64,000 nucleotides of DNA from Acinetobacter pseudolwoffii (GCF_002803605.1 NZ_PHRG01000001.1:818819-882818), one strand, 5' to 3'; shown: positions 8,598 through 17,830, counted from the stretch's first letter. A program made the numbers and translations. The notes: generated by a model not told the origin, from the letters alone.

Positions 8598-9917
8598 CTA
8601 GTTTATCTCATTGTGCGTCACAAACTGCGTATTTTTGTCACTTTCATCGATAAAGGCCGCAGCGCCATACTCATTGGTACTTAAATTCAAGTGCTTATAG
8701 CTGAACATATAATAATCGCTATAACGTTTCATGAGAATCGGGTGCATGCCCAGACTGAGTTCATCCTGCTCCTTGATCAGTTTCATGACATGCCGGTCAT
8801 TCATCACCACCAGATAACGCTCATCATTCAAGCTGATGCTCAATAGGCCATTGCCTTTGGCATAAATCGGAATCAGGAATTTATGGTTCAGGGCAATCGC
8901 GCCTTCTGCATAACTTTCGATTTTATGACTGATGACATTAAATACCAGACCATGTCCATATTGATCCAGAAGCAACTGACGATTTTCCTGCGGCAAATTG
9001 ACATGAATGCCGAGCTTGAGCAGGTCATGCTGATCGACCTGTTTATTTTGCAATAATTCTCTTAAGATCACCTGTTTCTGGCTGGCATCAAAAAACTGAT
9101 TATCCAGTTGCAGATCATTATTTTTCAGGATACGCCCCAAGGCCATACGATGGCGTGGCAAAACATTTTCAATGACTTTGCGATAATAGAACTTGCTGTT
9201 TTTCTTGACCCGACGCATTTTCTGGTAAAAATAACTCGGTTCGTAATCATGTACCAAAAAGTCATACAGCAATTCGGAACTGGCCAGAACGGCAATGGCA
9301 TCATGTCCGGTAAATGGCAAATGCAGCACATGATGCTGCGGAATCAGGGCCTGTAATTTCAGATAATGCGCACGGTCTTCGGCACAATACGGATCATAAA
9401 CAATAATATATTCGCACGTGCTATCGATATCTTCGGCTTCAACCCGCATTCCTGCATTCAGCTCTGGTTGATAGAACATATTGTAGCGGGCATCGTGTAC
9501 ATCATCCGGATTGATCGAATATTGCGGCACCATCGCCACCACGCGCTGCACGCCTAAGGCGCGGGAATACTTGATCGCGGCATAGCCACCCATCGAGCCG
9601 CCATAGGCAACCCGCTGCTGAAACGGCGCAATCAGTTCAGCCACTGCCTCTAACATGTTCCACATGGAACCTTGCGGGAACCAGGATTTGTGCTTGGGCA
9701 TAATACCCAGAACATTGAATTCAAATTTCTGTAGCGACTTTTCTGCATTGATGTTGAGGCCCTTGGCACGGGTAATCAAATCGCCAAATGAAAAAATCAA
9801 TTCTGAAGATGACCCCGGCATAAAAATCGCGCGTATATGCTCATCTTCAAAAACAATCTGCTTGTCCATAACTTTCCCGTGCTGGTAAATCGAACCCTTC
9901 CACAACAATTCAATCAA
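8598..9917 (-). CDS. Alpha/beta-hydrolase-fold protein with uncharacterised C-terminal half
   Basis: A 439-residue protein. Residues 1-220 look like an alpha/beta hydrolase: the nucleophile elbow is YGGSMGGYAA with Ser108, a plausible acid is Asp175 in IVYDPYCAED, and His205 lies in FTGHDAI. After about residue 230 comes a basic helical segment (MRRVKKNSKFYYRK) and a C-terminal region I do not recognise. No signal peptide is present. Hydrolases of this type occur in polysaccharide and cell-surface loci, but no such genes are adjacent here. The gene is divergent from the methyltransferase gene with a 65-base spacer. Substrate unknown. Confidence 0.75.
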   Translation of the reverse strand: MIELLWKGSIYQHGKVMDKQIVFEDEHIRAIFMPGSSSELIFSFGDLITRAKGLNINAEKSLQKFEFNVLGIMPKHKSWFPQGSMWNMLEAVAELIAPFQQRVAYGGSMGGYAAIKYSRALGVQRVVAMVPQYSINPDDVHDARYNMFYQPELNAGMRVEAEDIDSTCEYIIVYDPYCAEDRAHYLKLQALIPQHHVLHLPFTGHDAIAVLASSELLYDFLVHDYEPSYFYQKMRRVKKNSKFYYRKVIENVLPRHRMALGRILKNNDLQLDNQFFDASQKQVILRELLQNKQVDQHDLLKLGIHVNLPQENRQLLLDQYGHGLVFNVISHKIESYAEGAIALNHKFLIPIYAKGNGLLSISLNDERYLVVMNDRHVMKLIKEQDELSLGMHPILMKRYSDYYMFSYKHLNLSTNEYGAAAFIDESDKNTQFVTHNEIN

Positions 9918-9982
9918 TGAATGCTGTCAAAAAAGTGAATATGCTATTTTATATCGATCAAAAAGATTAAAAAGCGCAAAAT

Positions 9983-10759
9983 ATGACACAATCATTACAT
10001 CCGGCAGCAAAACGGGGTTTTAGTGCATCTGCCGAGCTGTATCAGCAAGTGCGTCCCGATTATCCGGCAGAGATCAGTCAGTGGCTGGCCGATACTTTGA
10101 CTTTGCCTGTCGATGCGCGTCTTTTGGATTTGGGCAGTGGGACCGGCAAGTTTATTCCTTATTTACGCCCGCTCAGTAAAAACATCATCGCTGTCGATCC
10201 GGTTGCGGAAATGCTGGCACAATTAAAACTGGCCCATCCGGACATTGAGGATGTTGAAGGCCTGAGCCATCAACTCCCCTTGCCTGATCATAGCCTGAAT
10301 GCGGTATTTTGTGCACAGTCATTTCACTGGTTTGCGAATGCAGAGACCTTACAGGAACTCAACCGAGTCCTAAAACCCGATGCTTATCTGGTTCTGGTCT
10401 GGAATCAGCGGGATACCCGGGTAGACTGGGTTCAGGCACTGGCAGATTGTATCGCCCCCTTAGAAGGTGATACCCCGCGTTATCATAGCGGAGCGTGGCG
10501 CAAGGTGTTTGAACAACAAACCCTGTTTCAGCCGTATGCAGAAACCAGCATGACCCGGCAACACCATGGCAGTGTGGAGCAGGTGGTATCAAAACGGCTA
10601 CTCTCGACCAGCTTTATTGCAGCCATGCCGGCATCCCGGCAAGCACAGCTCAAACAACAGTTTGAACAGATTATCTGGGACTATACAGCCAAAGGTATAG
10701 AGGAAATGATTGATTTTCCTTATATTACCCATATATACGTATTTAAAAAAACTAATTAA
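9983..10759 (+). CDS. Class I SAM-dependent methyltransferase
   Basis: A 258-residue cytoplasmic methyltransferase. Motif I is DLGSGTGKF at residues 49-57, followed by an acidic post-I residue in IIAVDPVAEML, and the segment AQSFHWFANAETL matches the methyltransferase type 11 family. These enzymes transfer a methyl group from SAM; the acceptor is not predictable here. The start ATG has no strong ribosome binding site but is the only candidate before motif I. The lipoprotein gene follows after 15 bases and may be cotranscribed. Confidence 0.85.
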   Translation: MTQSLHPAAKRGFSASAELYQQVRPDYPAEISQWLADTLTLPVDARLLDLGSGTGKFIPYLRPLSKNIIAVDPVAEMLAQLKLAHPDIEDVEGLSHQLPLPDHSLNAVFCAQSFHWFANAETLQELNRVLKPDAYLVLVWNQRDTRVDWVQALADCIAPLEGDTPRYHSGAWRKVFEQQTLFQPYAETSMTRQHHGSVEQVVSKRLLSTSFIAAMPASRQAQLKQQFEQIIWDYTAKGIEEMIDFPYITHIYVFKKTN

Positions 10760-10774
10760 AAACAGGAGTTAATC

Positions 10775-11356
10775 ATGCATAAAATATCAGGAATGACACG
10801 CACTGCCCTGTTTGCAGCAGTCATGCTGCTCATGGCATGTGACCAGAAAACATCGGAAAGTACCGAACCGGCTGCAGACAGTACGGCTTCAGATCAGGTG
10901 ATGCAGGAACTGAAAACCGAGCCGCTGAAAGACTTTCCCAAAACCACTGATGATCCACATGATATTGCAGTACTGACCGATTATGAGCAACGTTTTCAGG
11001 AAATGAGTGCGGAGCTGGAAAAAGAATTAAACAGCATGCGTGATGAAGACAGCTTGAGTCCGGAGTTTATTCAGCAACGCCAGCGCGATCATGTACAGTC
11101 AGCCCTAAATATGCTGAAGGATTTAGAACTGAAAACCGAACAGGGCCGTTATATTCAGGGCATGATGTATCAATATTGGCAACATCAGGACAAATTGGTA
11201 AATAGTCCTAAGACTCAAACCAAAACAGTGAATGAGGCCAGTGAAAGTGTCAAAGGTTTAGGAAAATATCTGCATGCGCAAGAGCAACTAGAACGCTGGC
11301 GCTCGCAATATCCGGATCTGAATGCCAACACAGCATCTGCCCGCCCAACCAGTTAA
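10775..11356 (+). CDS. Lipoprotein of unknown function
   Basis: A 193-residue protein with a lipoprotein signal peptide: basic N-terminus, hydrophobic core AALFAAVMLL-like, and lipobox LMAC with Cys22. The following residue is Asp, which by the Escherichia coli rule would favour retention in the inner membrane; whether that rule holds here is unknown. The mature part begins with an acidic Ser/Thr/Glu-rich linker and continues as a charged helical domain (residues about 60-175). AGGAG lies nine bases upstream of the start. No family is recognised. Confidence 0.75.
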   Translation: MHKISGMTRTALFAAVMLLMACDQKTSESTEPAADSTASDQVMQELKTEPLKDFPKTTDDPHDIAVLTDYEQRFQEMSAELEKELNSMRDEDSLSPEFIQQRQRDHVQSALNMLKDLELKTEQGRYIQGMMYQYWQHQDKLVNSPKTQTKTVNEASESVKGLGKYLHAQEQLERWRSQYPDLNANTASARPTS

Positions 11357-11513
11357 TTCCATGGAGCTCATTGCTTGCACCAAGCTTGACTAAAATACAC
11401 AGCGAACATCTAAGCTCAACGGGTGCATACAGGCACCTTGAATAAGCATGATACTGTCCAGGCTTGGTCTGCATTTCAGAATAAAGTCTTTTTCTCCCTC
11501 AGCATAAAATGAC

Positions 11514-12713
11514 TTAGCTGGCCTTTAGGAACTGATGCACCCCTTGACCTGCCGCCCGGCCTGTAGCAAAACAGGCTGTCAGCAGATAACCTCCAGTCGG
11601 TGCATCCCAGTCCAGCATTTCCCCACAAAGAAATACATACGGATTGGATTTAAGTTGGAGCTGTTCCGACAGCACTTCACGCTTGACCCCACCTGCACAG
11701 CTAATCGCTTCTTCAATCGGACGAAAGCCTGTAAGTGGAATGGTCAAATGTTTTATCTGCTTGGCTAATTCAGCAGCATCTTGCCACCAAGTCTTGGCCA
11801 CCAGTTCACGCACCAAAGCCGCTTTGGCACCATCCAATCCGGCTTTACGCCAAACATTGCTTAAAGACTGCTTCTTAGTCGGCTGTAATTTTTTCGCCAA
11901 TTGCCCCACACTTTGGTCAGGAAATAAATCCAGACTCAGTTGCATTTGCTGACCTTGTTTTAGCTGTTCGCGTAAACCTCTTCCCTGCTTATAAATCAAA
12001 CCACTTTCAAGCCCATAATGACTGATCACAATGTCACCCGTGGTTTTTTCACCTTGCCCGACCCAGGCTTCTACACGTTTTAAAGGCTGACCAAAGACTG
12101 GCTGCATGAACTTGGACCATGGATATTCCACCCCGGCATTACTGGCCTGAAAAGCCTCAATCTCATCGGGTTTTAACCAGGCTTGCCATGCGCCGTCACT
12201 GCCCAGTTCTGACCAGGATATTGCGCCACAGGCCAAAATAATTGCATCAAATTTTTCAGTGCGAAGTTCATTATTTTTTAGATCGTGCAGCTCAAGCTGT
12301 TGCTGATGCAGTCGGCTGACTTTATGCCGGTAATGAAACTGGATGCCATGACTGGCCAAGCGCTTGAGCCAGGCACGCAGCAAGGGAGCAGCTTTCATCT
12401 CTGTGGGAAATACCCGACCGGATGAACCAATATAAGGCTCAATGCCTAGTTCCTGCATCCAGTTTTGAATCCAGACAGCATCCCACTGTTTGACCCATGG
12501 CGACAACCAGTCCACCTGATCATAACGCTGCACAAATTGCTCAACCGGTTCCGCATGAGAGATATTCAGGCCGGTTTTGCCTGCCATCAAAAATTTACGT
12601 GCAGCAGACGGTTTTTGCTCATAGACGTGCAGCTCATAATCAAACTGACTAAGGACTTCTGCGGCCATTAACCCGGCAGGGCCAGCGCCAACAATGGCAA
12701 TACGTTTGCTCAT
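11514..12713 (-). CDS. FAD-dependent oxidoreductase of the HI0933/BaiN-like flavoprotein family
   Basis: About 399 residues. The dinucleotide-binding motif is right at the N-terminus: KRIAIVGAGPAGLMAAE. It continues with KFLMAGKTGLNISH, a hallmark of the HI0933-like (YhiN/BaiN) flavoproteins, and ends with the FAD-contacting segment DAPTGGYLLTACFATGRAAG. The reaction is uncharacterised. The ATG at 12711-12713 is preferred over upstream in-frame starts because it gives the normal distance to the Rossmann motif. It then begins four bases after the stop of the TrmB-like gene, so the two are probably cotranscribed. Confidence 0.88.
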   Translation of the reverse strand: MSKRIAIVGAGPAGLMAAEVLSQFDYELHVYEQKPSAARKFLMAGKTGLNISHAEPVEQFVQRYDQVDWLSPWVKQWDAVWIQNWMQELGIEPYIGSSGRVFPTEMKAAPLLRAWLKRLASHGIQFHYRHKVSRLHQQQLELHDLKNNELRTEKFDAIILACGAISWSELGSDGAWQAWLKPDEIEAFQASNAGVEYPWSKFMQPVFGQPLKRVEAWVGQGEKTTGDIVISHYGLESGLIYKQGRGLREQLKQGQQMQLSLDLFPDQSVGQLAKKLQPTKKQSLSNVWRKAGLDGAKAALVRELVAKTWWQDAAELAKQIKHLTIPLTGFRPIEEAISCAGGVKREVLSEQLQLKSNPYVFLCGEMLDWDAPTGGYLLTACFATGRAAGQGVHQFLKAS

Positions 12714-12717
12714 CTGA

Positions 12718-13356
12718 TTATTCCGCGATGCTAGCATTCTGCCCTTGCAAAGGCTGGAAATCATCAAACCGTGTCACATAAGCTTCAGGTTTAGTAATAA
12801 TAAGTTGCTGACACAATTCCCCACGTTCCAGATATTTAATTTCAAAATGAGTGCGTGCTGAATCCTGGGCAATGACTTCTTTAATAAAAGGTAATTTCCA
12901 CAGTTGTTCCGCCTGCTGTTCTGCTTCTTCGATATAAGCAGGAATATTACTGGCCAGTGTAATGGTTCCACCCGTCTTTAAACGGGAAAGTAAAAACTCA
13001 AAAAATGGCATATTGACCCAGCGCTGCGCCGGATTATGCGGTTCAGGATTTGGATACAAAATAAAGAATTGTTCTACCTGCTCTGGATACAATGCATGCA
13101 CGATCCACGGCAAAGCATCGGCATGAACGGTCTGTAAATTGGCCTGACCTTCAATCCCGTGCTGTTTTTGCATGGCCAGGAATTTTTCGCGGGTACGTTC
13201 AATCGCAATCAGTTGAGTATCGGGGTGGGTCTTGGTAAATAACAAAGCATGTTTGCCTTTACCCGCCCCGACTTCGATGCAGACCGCTTCAGGACTGATG
13301 CTTTGAAAATCACGGGGTGCATGCATACGCTGTGCTTGAAATTGACGAATCGGCAT
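12718..13356 (-). CDS. TrmB-like SAM-dependent methyltransferase
   Basis: A 212-residue protein with SAM motif EVGAGKGKH (residues 28-36) and an overall layout like tRNA (guanine-N7) methyltransferase TrmB, including FEIKYLERGE near the C-terminus. However, the family segment that normally reads like PDPWPKKRH is here YPNPEPHNPAQRW (residues 101-113), so key basic residues are missing. It may be a TrmB paralogue with another substrate rather than the m7G46 enzyme. The flavoprotein gene follows directly on the same strand, and yacG is divergent. Confidence 0.7.
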   Translation of the reverse strand: MPIRQFQAQRMHAPRDFQSISPEAVCIEVGAGKGKHALLFTKTHPDTQLIAIERTREKFLAMQKQHGIEGQANLQTVHADALPWIVHALYPEQVEQFFILYPNPEPHNPAQRWVNMPFFEFLLSRLKTGGTITLASNIPAYIEEAEQQAEQLWKLPFIKEVIAQDSARTHFEIKYLERGELCQQLIITKPEAYVTRFDDFQPLQGQNASIAE

Positions 13357-13447
13357 AATCAGATCAAACTAATAAAAACCGCATAAGTCTACCAAGTGCG
13401 GCTATATTTGCCTAATCGAAGCTTTATTTTTCTTTGGAGTTGATCTC

Positions 13448-13621
13448 ATGCCCACTACTTTAAACTGTCCGCGCTGTGGCAAACTGACGACCTGGGAAGA
13501 GAATGATTTCCGTCCTTTCTGTTCAGAACGCTGCAAGATGATTGACCTGGGCGCATGGGCCAATGAAGAATATAGCTTGCCCACTCAAGATGCACCGCAG
13601 GCGGACACTTCTGAGGATTAG
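13448..13621 (+). CDS. yacG: DNA gyrase inhibitor / zinc-binding protein YacG
   Basis: A 57-residue protein. The four zinc ligands are visible in CPRCGK (Cys7, Cys10) and [13 protein letters not shown] (Cys25, Cys29), followed by the family-typical ANEEYSLP. YacG in Escherichia coli binds GyrB and inhibits gyrase activity. GGAG lies about ten bases upstream of the ATG. The acidic C-terminal tail is short. It is divergent from the TrmB-like gene. In many genomes yacG lies next to coaE or pilD; that neighbour is not present here. Confidence 0.93.
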   Translation: MPTTLNCPRCGKLTTWEENDFRPFCSERCKMIDLGAWANEEYSLPTQDAPQADTSED

Positions 13622-13795
13622 AAGTTCTGTGCAGTAAAAAAATATTTCTGAACTGAAGACTATGTAGAAAATTAGCCAAAAATCACATAAAGTTTATAAA
13701 ATCACCCTGAAAAGCCAACACGAATTAACACCATTCATCGTGCCTTAGCATTATTGTTCTACTCTAAATCTTCACATTATTTTTAGAGCAATAAT

Positions 13796-13978
13796 ATGAG
13801 CTATATTATTTTAAAAGTCATATTAGTTGGGGTGGGTCTACTGGCACTTCTCTCTCTGGGAGTCGGTATTTTCCAACAAGATAGCTTGTTTATTGTACTG
13901 GGTGTGCTTTTTGCTTTTATGGCCTGGCTAATTCACATGCAAACCCGTCAATTTAGCAGTGATCCATTTTCAAAATAA
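13796..13978 (+). CDS. Small two-helix membrane protein
   Basis: A 60-residue protein made mostly of two hydrophobic helices, about residues 5-26 and 31-48, with a short hydrophilic C-terminus (MQTRQFSSDPFSK). No family is recognised. The stop codon overlaps the start of a perfect terminator stem, which supports the idea that it is a real transcription unit. Confidence 0.6.
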   Translation: MSYIILKVILVGVGLLALLSLGVGIFQQDSLFIVLGVLFAFMAWLIHMQTRQFSSDPFSK

Positions 13979-14005
13979 AAGACCAAGGATACTTGGTCTT
14001 TTATT
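13977..14005. terminator. Bidirectional terminator
   Basis: AAAAGACCAAG and CTTGGTCTTTT form a perfect 11-base-pair stem around a four-base loop. It separates the small membrane protein gene from the convergent MBL hydrolase gene and has the A/T tracts needed for use in both directions. Confidence 0.9.
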
Positions 14006-14016
14006 CACGTCGATAT

Positions 14017-14661
14017 TTAACCCGCTTTGCCTGCAACAAAGGGATTATGCTGCTTTTCAAAACCAATGGTGCTGATCGGTCCATGTCCTGAAATAAACTG
14101 GGTTTCATCCGGCAGGCTAAAACATTCACGCTGAATTGAATCCAAGAGCTGCTGATGATCGCCACGCGGGAAATCCGTACGGCCAATCGAGCCTTTAAAC
14201 AGCACATCGCCCGTCCATAACAGGGCATGATTGCTATTATAAAACATCACATGGCCCGGGGTATGCCCTGGCGCGAAACGCACTTCAAATTCTTCATCAC
14301 CGAGCTTCAGTATTTCCCCCCCTTCCAGCCATTGTGTCACTTCAACTTTTTCTGGAATCGGAAAACCATAACGTGCTGAAACCTCCTGAATCATGTCCAG
14401 CCAGAAAGCATCTTCCTTATGTGGCCCAATTACTGGTACATTCCAGGCTTTTTTCAAGGCGCCTACTGCACCTGCATGATCCAGATGTCCATGGGTCAGC
14501 CACAAAGCTTTTACGGTTAAGCCCAGAGCTTCGACCTCAGTTTTGAGTTTTTCAGCTTCGCCCCCTGCATCAATCAAAATGGCTTCTTTCGTGTCCGTAT
14601 CCCAAATGATCGAACAGTTTTGCTGAAAGGCAGTAACCGGAACAATTTTGACTTGTAACAT
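14017..14661 (-). CDS. MBL-fold metallo-hydrolase (glyoxalase II-like)
   Basis: About 214 residues. The metal-binding motif is THGHLDHAG with His57, His59, Asp61 and His62, and the later ligands lie in PGHTPGHVMFY and near the C-terminal SGHGP. Length and motif order match the small YcbL/GloB-like hydrolases that act on thioesters such as S-lactoylglutathione; the exact substrate is inferred. The ATG at 14659-14661 is preferred because GAGG lies upstream and the N-terminus then matches the family; a longer start would overlap hemH. It follows hemH by 22 bases on the same strand. Confidence 0.88.
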   Translation of the reverse strand: MLQVKIVPVTAFQQNCSIIWDTDTKEAILIDAGGEAEKLKTEVEALGLTVKALWLTHGHLDHAGAVGALKKAWNVPVIGPHKEDAFWLDMIQEVSARYGFPIPEKVEVTQWLEGGEILKLGDEEFEVRFAPGHTPGHVMFYNSNHALLWTGDVLFKGSIGRTDFPRGDHQQLLDSIQRECFSLPDETQFISGHGPISTIGFEKQHNPFVAGKAG

Positions 14662-14683
14662 AGGGCAAAAAACCTCGGAAAAA

Positions 14684-15697
14684 TTAATGAGCAAGCGTTT
14701 GTGTCAATGCATCCAGATTAGCCTGTAGCAAACTGTTCAGCAATCGCAAATGATCTTCACGGCTATTTAAAGCAGGAATATAACGATAACTGCCTCCCCC
14801 CAGAGATTTAAAAGTTTCGGCATTTTCTATGGCCAGCTCTTCAAGCGTTTCCAGACAGTCAGCCGAGAATGCCGGGCTCATCACCTGCACGGATTTCACC
14901 CCCTGTTTGGCCCAGTCTTCCAGCACAACATCGGTATAGGGCTTAATCCATTCCTGTTTGCCAAAACGTGACTGAAAGCTAATCGCATATTGCTCTGCAC
15001 TCAGCCCTAACGCCTGTGCAACCAGTTGTCCGGTAATACGACAACGATCGGCATAAGGATCGCCTTTGTCGGCATAAGGCTGCGGAATACCATGAAAAGA
15101 CATTAACAGTTTTTCCGGCTGACCATGTACTGCCTGATAGTCACGCACGCTTTGCGCCAGAGCCTGAATAAATAAAGGATGTTGATAATAATCCCGAATG
15201 ATGCTCAAACCAGGCAAATTGCGTTGCTTCACTACCCATTTTGCTAGGGCATCATAGAGAGGTGCAGTCGAAGTAGCAGAATATTGGGGAAATAGTGGAA
15301 ATAAGATCACATGGTCCTGCGGCTGTTCAGACACTCTGGCCAAAACCTGCTGAATATTCGGATTGCCATAAGTCATTGCTGGCACCACATTCAACTCAAA
15401 CTGCGGATAGAGCTGGGTCAAATGAGTTTTGACTGTATTGACCTGTTGCAACAGGATTTCACGCATCGGTGAATCCTCTCCCCAGACCTGTGCATAGGCC
15501 TGTGAAACCCGCTTAGGCCGAAATGGCAAAATGAATAAACGCAGGATTATTTGCCAAATGGGTTTCGGAATTTCAATCACCCGCTGATCAGACAAAAACT
15601 GCTTCAGGAAACGGCGTACTGCTGGAATCGTGGGCGCATCTGGCGTACCCAAGTTGGCCAATATAATCGTCACTTTAGCTTTAGCAGGAGAAGACAT
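14684..15697 (-). CDS. hemH: Ferrochelatase
   Basis: Inserts ferrous iron into protoporphyrin IX, the last step of protoheme synthesis, at the inner face of the membrane. The 337 residues have the normal family layout: [12 protein letters not shown] at the N-terminus, the active-site segment SFHGIPQPY with His202, and the C-terminal acidic stretch [12 protein letters not shown]. The hydrophobic patch [13 protein letters not shown] (residues 48-60) fits the membrane-associating lip. It is followed closely by the MBL hydrolase gene on the same strand. Confidence 0.96.
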   Translation of the reverse strand: MSSPAKAKVTIILANLGTPDAPTIPAVRRFLKQFLSDQRVIEIPKPIWQIILRLFILPFRPKRVSQAYAQVWGEDSPMREILLQQVNTVKTHLTQLYPQFELNVVPAMTYGNPNIQQVLARVSEQPQDHVILFPLFPQYSATSTAPLYDALAKWVVKQRNLPGLSIIRDYYQHPLFIQALAQSVRDYQAVHGQPEKLLMSFHGIPQPYADKGDPYADRCRITGQLVAQALGLSAEQYAISFQSRFGKQEWIKPYTDVVLEDWAKQGVKSVQVMSPAFSADCLETLEELAIENAETFKSLGGGSYRYIPALNSREDHLRLLNSLLQANLDALTQTLAH

Positions 15698-15762
15698 TCA
15701 GTTTATCCGTCATGGTATCAACCCCTGTACTTTAACAGTTTTTGATTGATTCTCTATATGGA

Positions 15763-16791
15763 TTAATACACTGACTTAGATTGAAAAGTACGATCTAAAT
15801 CCAGCAAACTGCTGTCCAGTAATTTTTGAGCTTTCGGCGTAATCTGCCAGAGCATGCGCTGGCGGTCATCCCGACCTGATGGCACAATCCAGTCATTCTG
15901 GCGCATCTGAATTTTCAAGCTATGCAAGGCACGAATATTCATCTGGGCACGAGCCACGGCATGTGCACGTGGCATTTCTGCCCGTGCATCTTCCAGACCG
16001 TTTTCATTTAAATATTCATTCATCCGCTTGGAGAAAAACTCTTCCGGTGTCGGATTGACAAAGGTAGAGCCCAGCAGGGCCAATAATTGCGCCCAAGTCA
16101 GCTTCTTCTGAACTTTAATTTCCTTAAAGTTTCCATCCTGATAAGCCTGCATCCGGTATTCAAAAGAAAAAACTTCATGCATGGATACTTTAGGCAGGCT
16201 CAGGAACGGATCTATTTCCGCCGTTCCACCATCACGCTCCAGTTGGCTCACTTTAGCCTTAAGCTGATCAATCTCGTCATGCAGCGCCTGGGTATTTTGC
16301 GGACGCACCCATCCGGTCACCGGATAACGCTCCAGCATTTGCGGCATATTAAAACGTACTGCCATTTCCAGATCGCGCAAGCTGCGATAAGTAAAGACCT
16401 GGTCTACTTCCTGCTGCAGTAATTGACGAAATTCCTTAAACTTTTCCCGTAATTCCGGCTTGGTATCATGTAATGAGCTTTCACGTGATGCCGGATCGTC
16501 ATGCATAAACACAATAATCGGTTTTTGCTTGGTCACTGCATAGATGTATTCGAGGTGCATATAACCGACACCCGAGACAGACTGTTCCCCATACTTACTG
16601 CCTAGCAAAATCACTACATAGTCACAATCATCAATCTGGCGGCGTGAAAAAGCAGTATTCAGCGGCGTACGCTGTTCCAGTCCCCAAGAGAAGAACCCCA
16701 TACCCACTAATGTTTGAGACAAAATGATACGTTCCGGCTGCATTTCTGCCCCAGAGGTTGAGATGAACACTTGGTATCGTTTATCCAGCAT
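15763..16791 (-). CDS. DUF4062 domain-containing protein
   Basis: A 342-residue soluble protein. The N-terminus KRYQVFISTSGAEMQPER, followed by VILLGSKYG and the SGVGYMHLEYIYA segment, matches DUF4062. This is a TIR-like flavodoxin-fold domain often fused to NTPase or signalling modules. Here it is followed only by a coiled-coil stretch (about residues 170-190) and a helical C-terminal region (about 205-342) that I do not recognise. AGGAG/AGAGG precedes the ATG. The gene stands alone between murI and hemH, and a 24-base palindrome lies upstream of its start. A role in sensing or defence is possible but not shown. Confidence 0.8.
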   Translation of the reverse strand: MLDKRYQVFISTSGAEMQPERIILSQTLVGMGFFSWGLEQRTPLNTAFSRRQIDDCDYVVILLGSKYGEQSVSGVGYMHLEYIYAVTKQKPIIVFMHDDPASRESSLHDTKPELREKFKEFRQLLQQEVDQVFTYRSLRDLEMAVRFNMPQMLERYPVTGWVRPQNTQALHDEIDQLKAKVSQLERDGGTAEIDPFLSLPKVSMHEVFSFEYRMQAYQDGNFKEIKVQKKLTWAQLLALLGSTFVNPTPEEFFSKRMNEYLNENGLEDARAEMPRAHAVARAQMNIRALHSLKIQMRQNDWIVPSGRDDRQRMLWQITPKAQKLLDSSLLDLDRTFQSKSVY

Positions 16792-16823
16792 GGGCTATCC
16801 TCTTCTCCTGTACATTTGCATAA

Positions 16824-16847
16824 AAAATGCATGAATTCATGCATTTT
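16824..16847. repeat. 24-base perfect palindrome between murI and the DUF4062 gene
   Basis: AAAATGCATGAA / TTCATGCATTTT is a perfect inverted repeat without a spacer. On the minus strand it is followed by more T residues, so it could end the murI transcript. It could equally be an operator for the DUF4062 gene, which starts 33 bases downstream. Confidence 0.7.
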
Positions 16848-16909
16848 GACACAATATGACCACCCCAAAATGAAAAAATATCGTTCTTTTAAAATTATAA
16901 AAATGAGTT

Positions 16910-17782
16910 TTAAACTGCACTCATATTACTGATCTGCCATTTTAAACCGGCAGGAATCAGGTGCTGCAAAACCGGCCGGAGCTGTTCAGCATTCTGCCCA
17001 CTCACCACCAATTCAATTTTCACGCTTTCTTTACGCTCATGCTCAAATAATAACTCATTTTTAATTAAAATTCGGGCCGTTTGTCTCGCAACTGCGAATC
17101 CTGAGTCAATTAATGTCAGCTTTTGACCAAAAATATACTGAATTGACGCTTTTAGGAAGGGGTAATGCGTACATCCCAGTACTAAATAATCAGCGCCTTG
17201 ATCCACAACTGGTTGTAAAATCTCTATTAATGTTTGCAGACAGGCTTCACTCATCTGCTCTCCAGCCTCAACAAAAGGTACCAGTTCCAGACTGGTCACA
17301 GGCAGGACTTTAACCTGAGCCGGTTCGGCAAAACGGGAGATCACATCTTTAATCAGCTGCCCGCGAAAAGTGGCCGGTGTTGCCAAGACCGCAACTGTTT
17401 TCGACCGGGTATTCAAGACTGCAGGTTTAAGTGCTGGCACCAAACCGATAATTGGAAAGTTCTCGCCATAATAGTCACGCAAATAATCCAGACTAAAGGC
17501 AGAAGCCGTATTACAAGCCACGACTGCCACTTTACAGCCCTGACGATACAGCCATTCAATCGCCTGAGCAGTCAGGCTACGGATTTCCTGATCATCTCTC
17601 GGGCCATAAGGCACATGTGCAGTATCGGCATAATAGACAAAGCGTTCATTCGGCAGATGGCGGGCAATTTCCAGAGCCACCGATAAGCCGCCTACGCCCG
17701 AGTCAAAAATACCAATCGGCGCATCTGCTGTTGCGTTGGGCATCGGGTCTAATAGCGGGGAAATGGGTTGAATGGCGCTCAT
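16910..17782 (-). CDS. murI: Glutamate racemase
   Basis: Interconverts L- and D-glutamate to supply D-Glu for peptidoglycan. Both catalytic cysteines are visible: Cys90 in VVACNTASA and Cys204 in VLGCTHYPF (numbered from the chosen start). IGIFDSGVGGLSV and YYADTAHVPYG are also family hallmarks. Three starts are possible: a TTG at 17821, this ATG, or an ATG at 17743 that would leave only eight residues before the GIFDSG motif. None has a strong ribosome binding site. It follows the DUF1285 gene on the same strand and may be cotranscribed with it. Confidence 0.93.
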   Translation of the reverse strand: MSAIQPISPLLDPMPNATADAPIGIFDSGVGGLSVALEIARHLPNERFVYYADTAHVPYGPRDDQEIRSLTAQAIEWLYRQGCKVAVVACNTASAFSLDYLRDYYGENFPIIGLVPALKPAVLNTRSKTVAVLATPATFRGQLIKDVISRFAEPAQVKVLPVTSLELVPFVEAGEQMSEACLQTLIEILQPVVDQGADYLVLGCTHYPFLKASIQYIFGQKLTLIDSGFAVARQTARILIKNELLFEHERKESVKIELVVSGQNAEQLRPVLQHLIPAGLKWQISNMSAV

Positions 17783-17830
17783 AACGGTCTGAATTGCGGT
17801 GTCAAAAACTCTAGCGACCAAGCTTAAACC

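Noticed and set aside
17234..17686. 150-codon plus-strand open frame
   Set aside because: Fully antisense to murI, and its product is rich in His, Cys and Gln with no family features.
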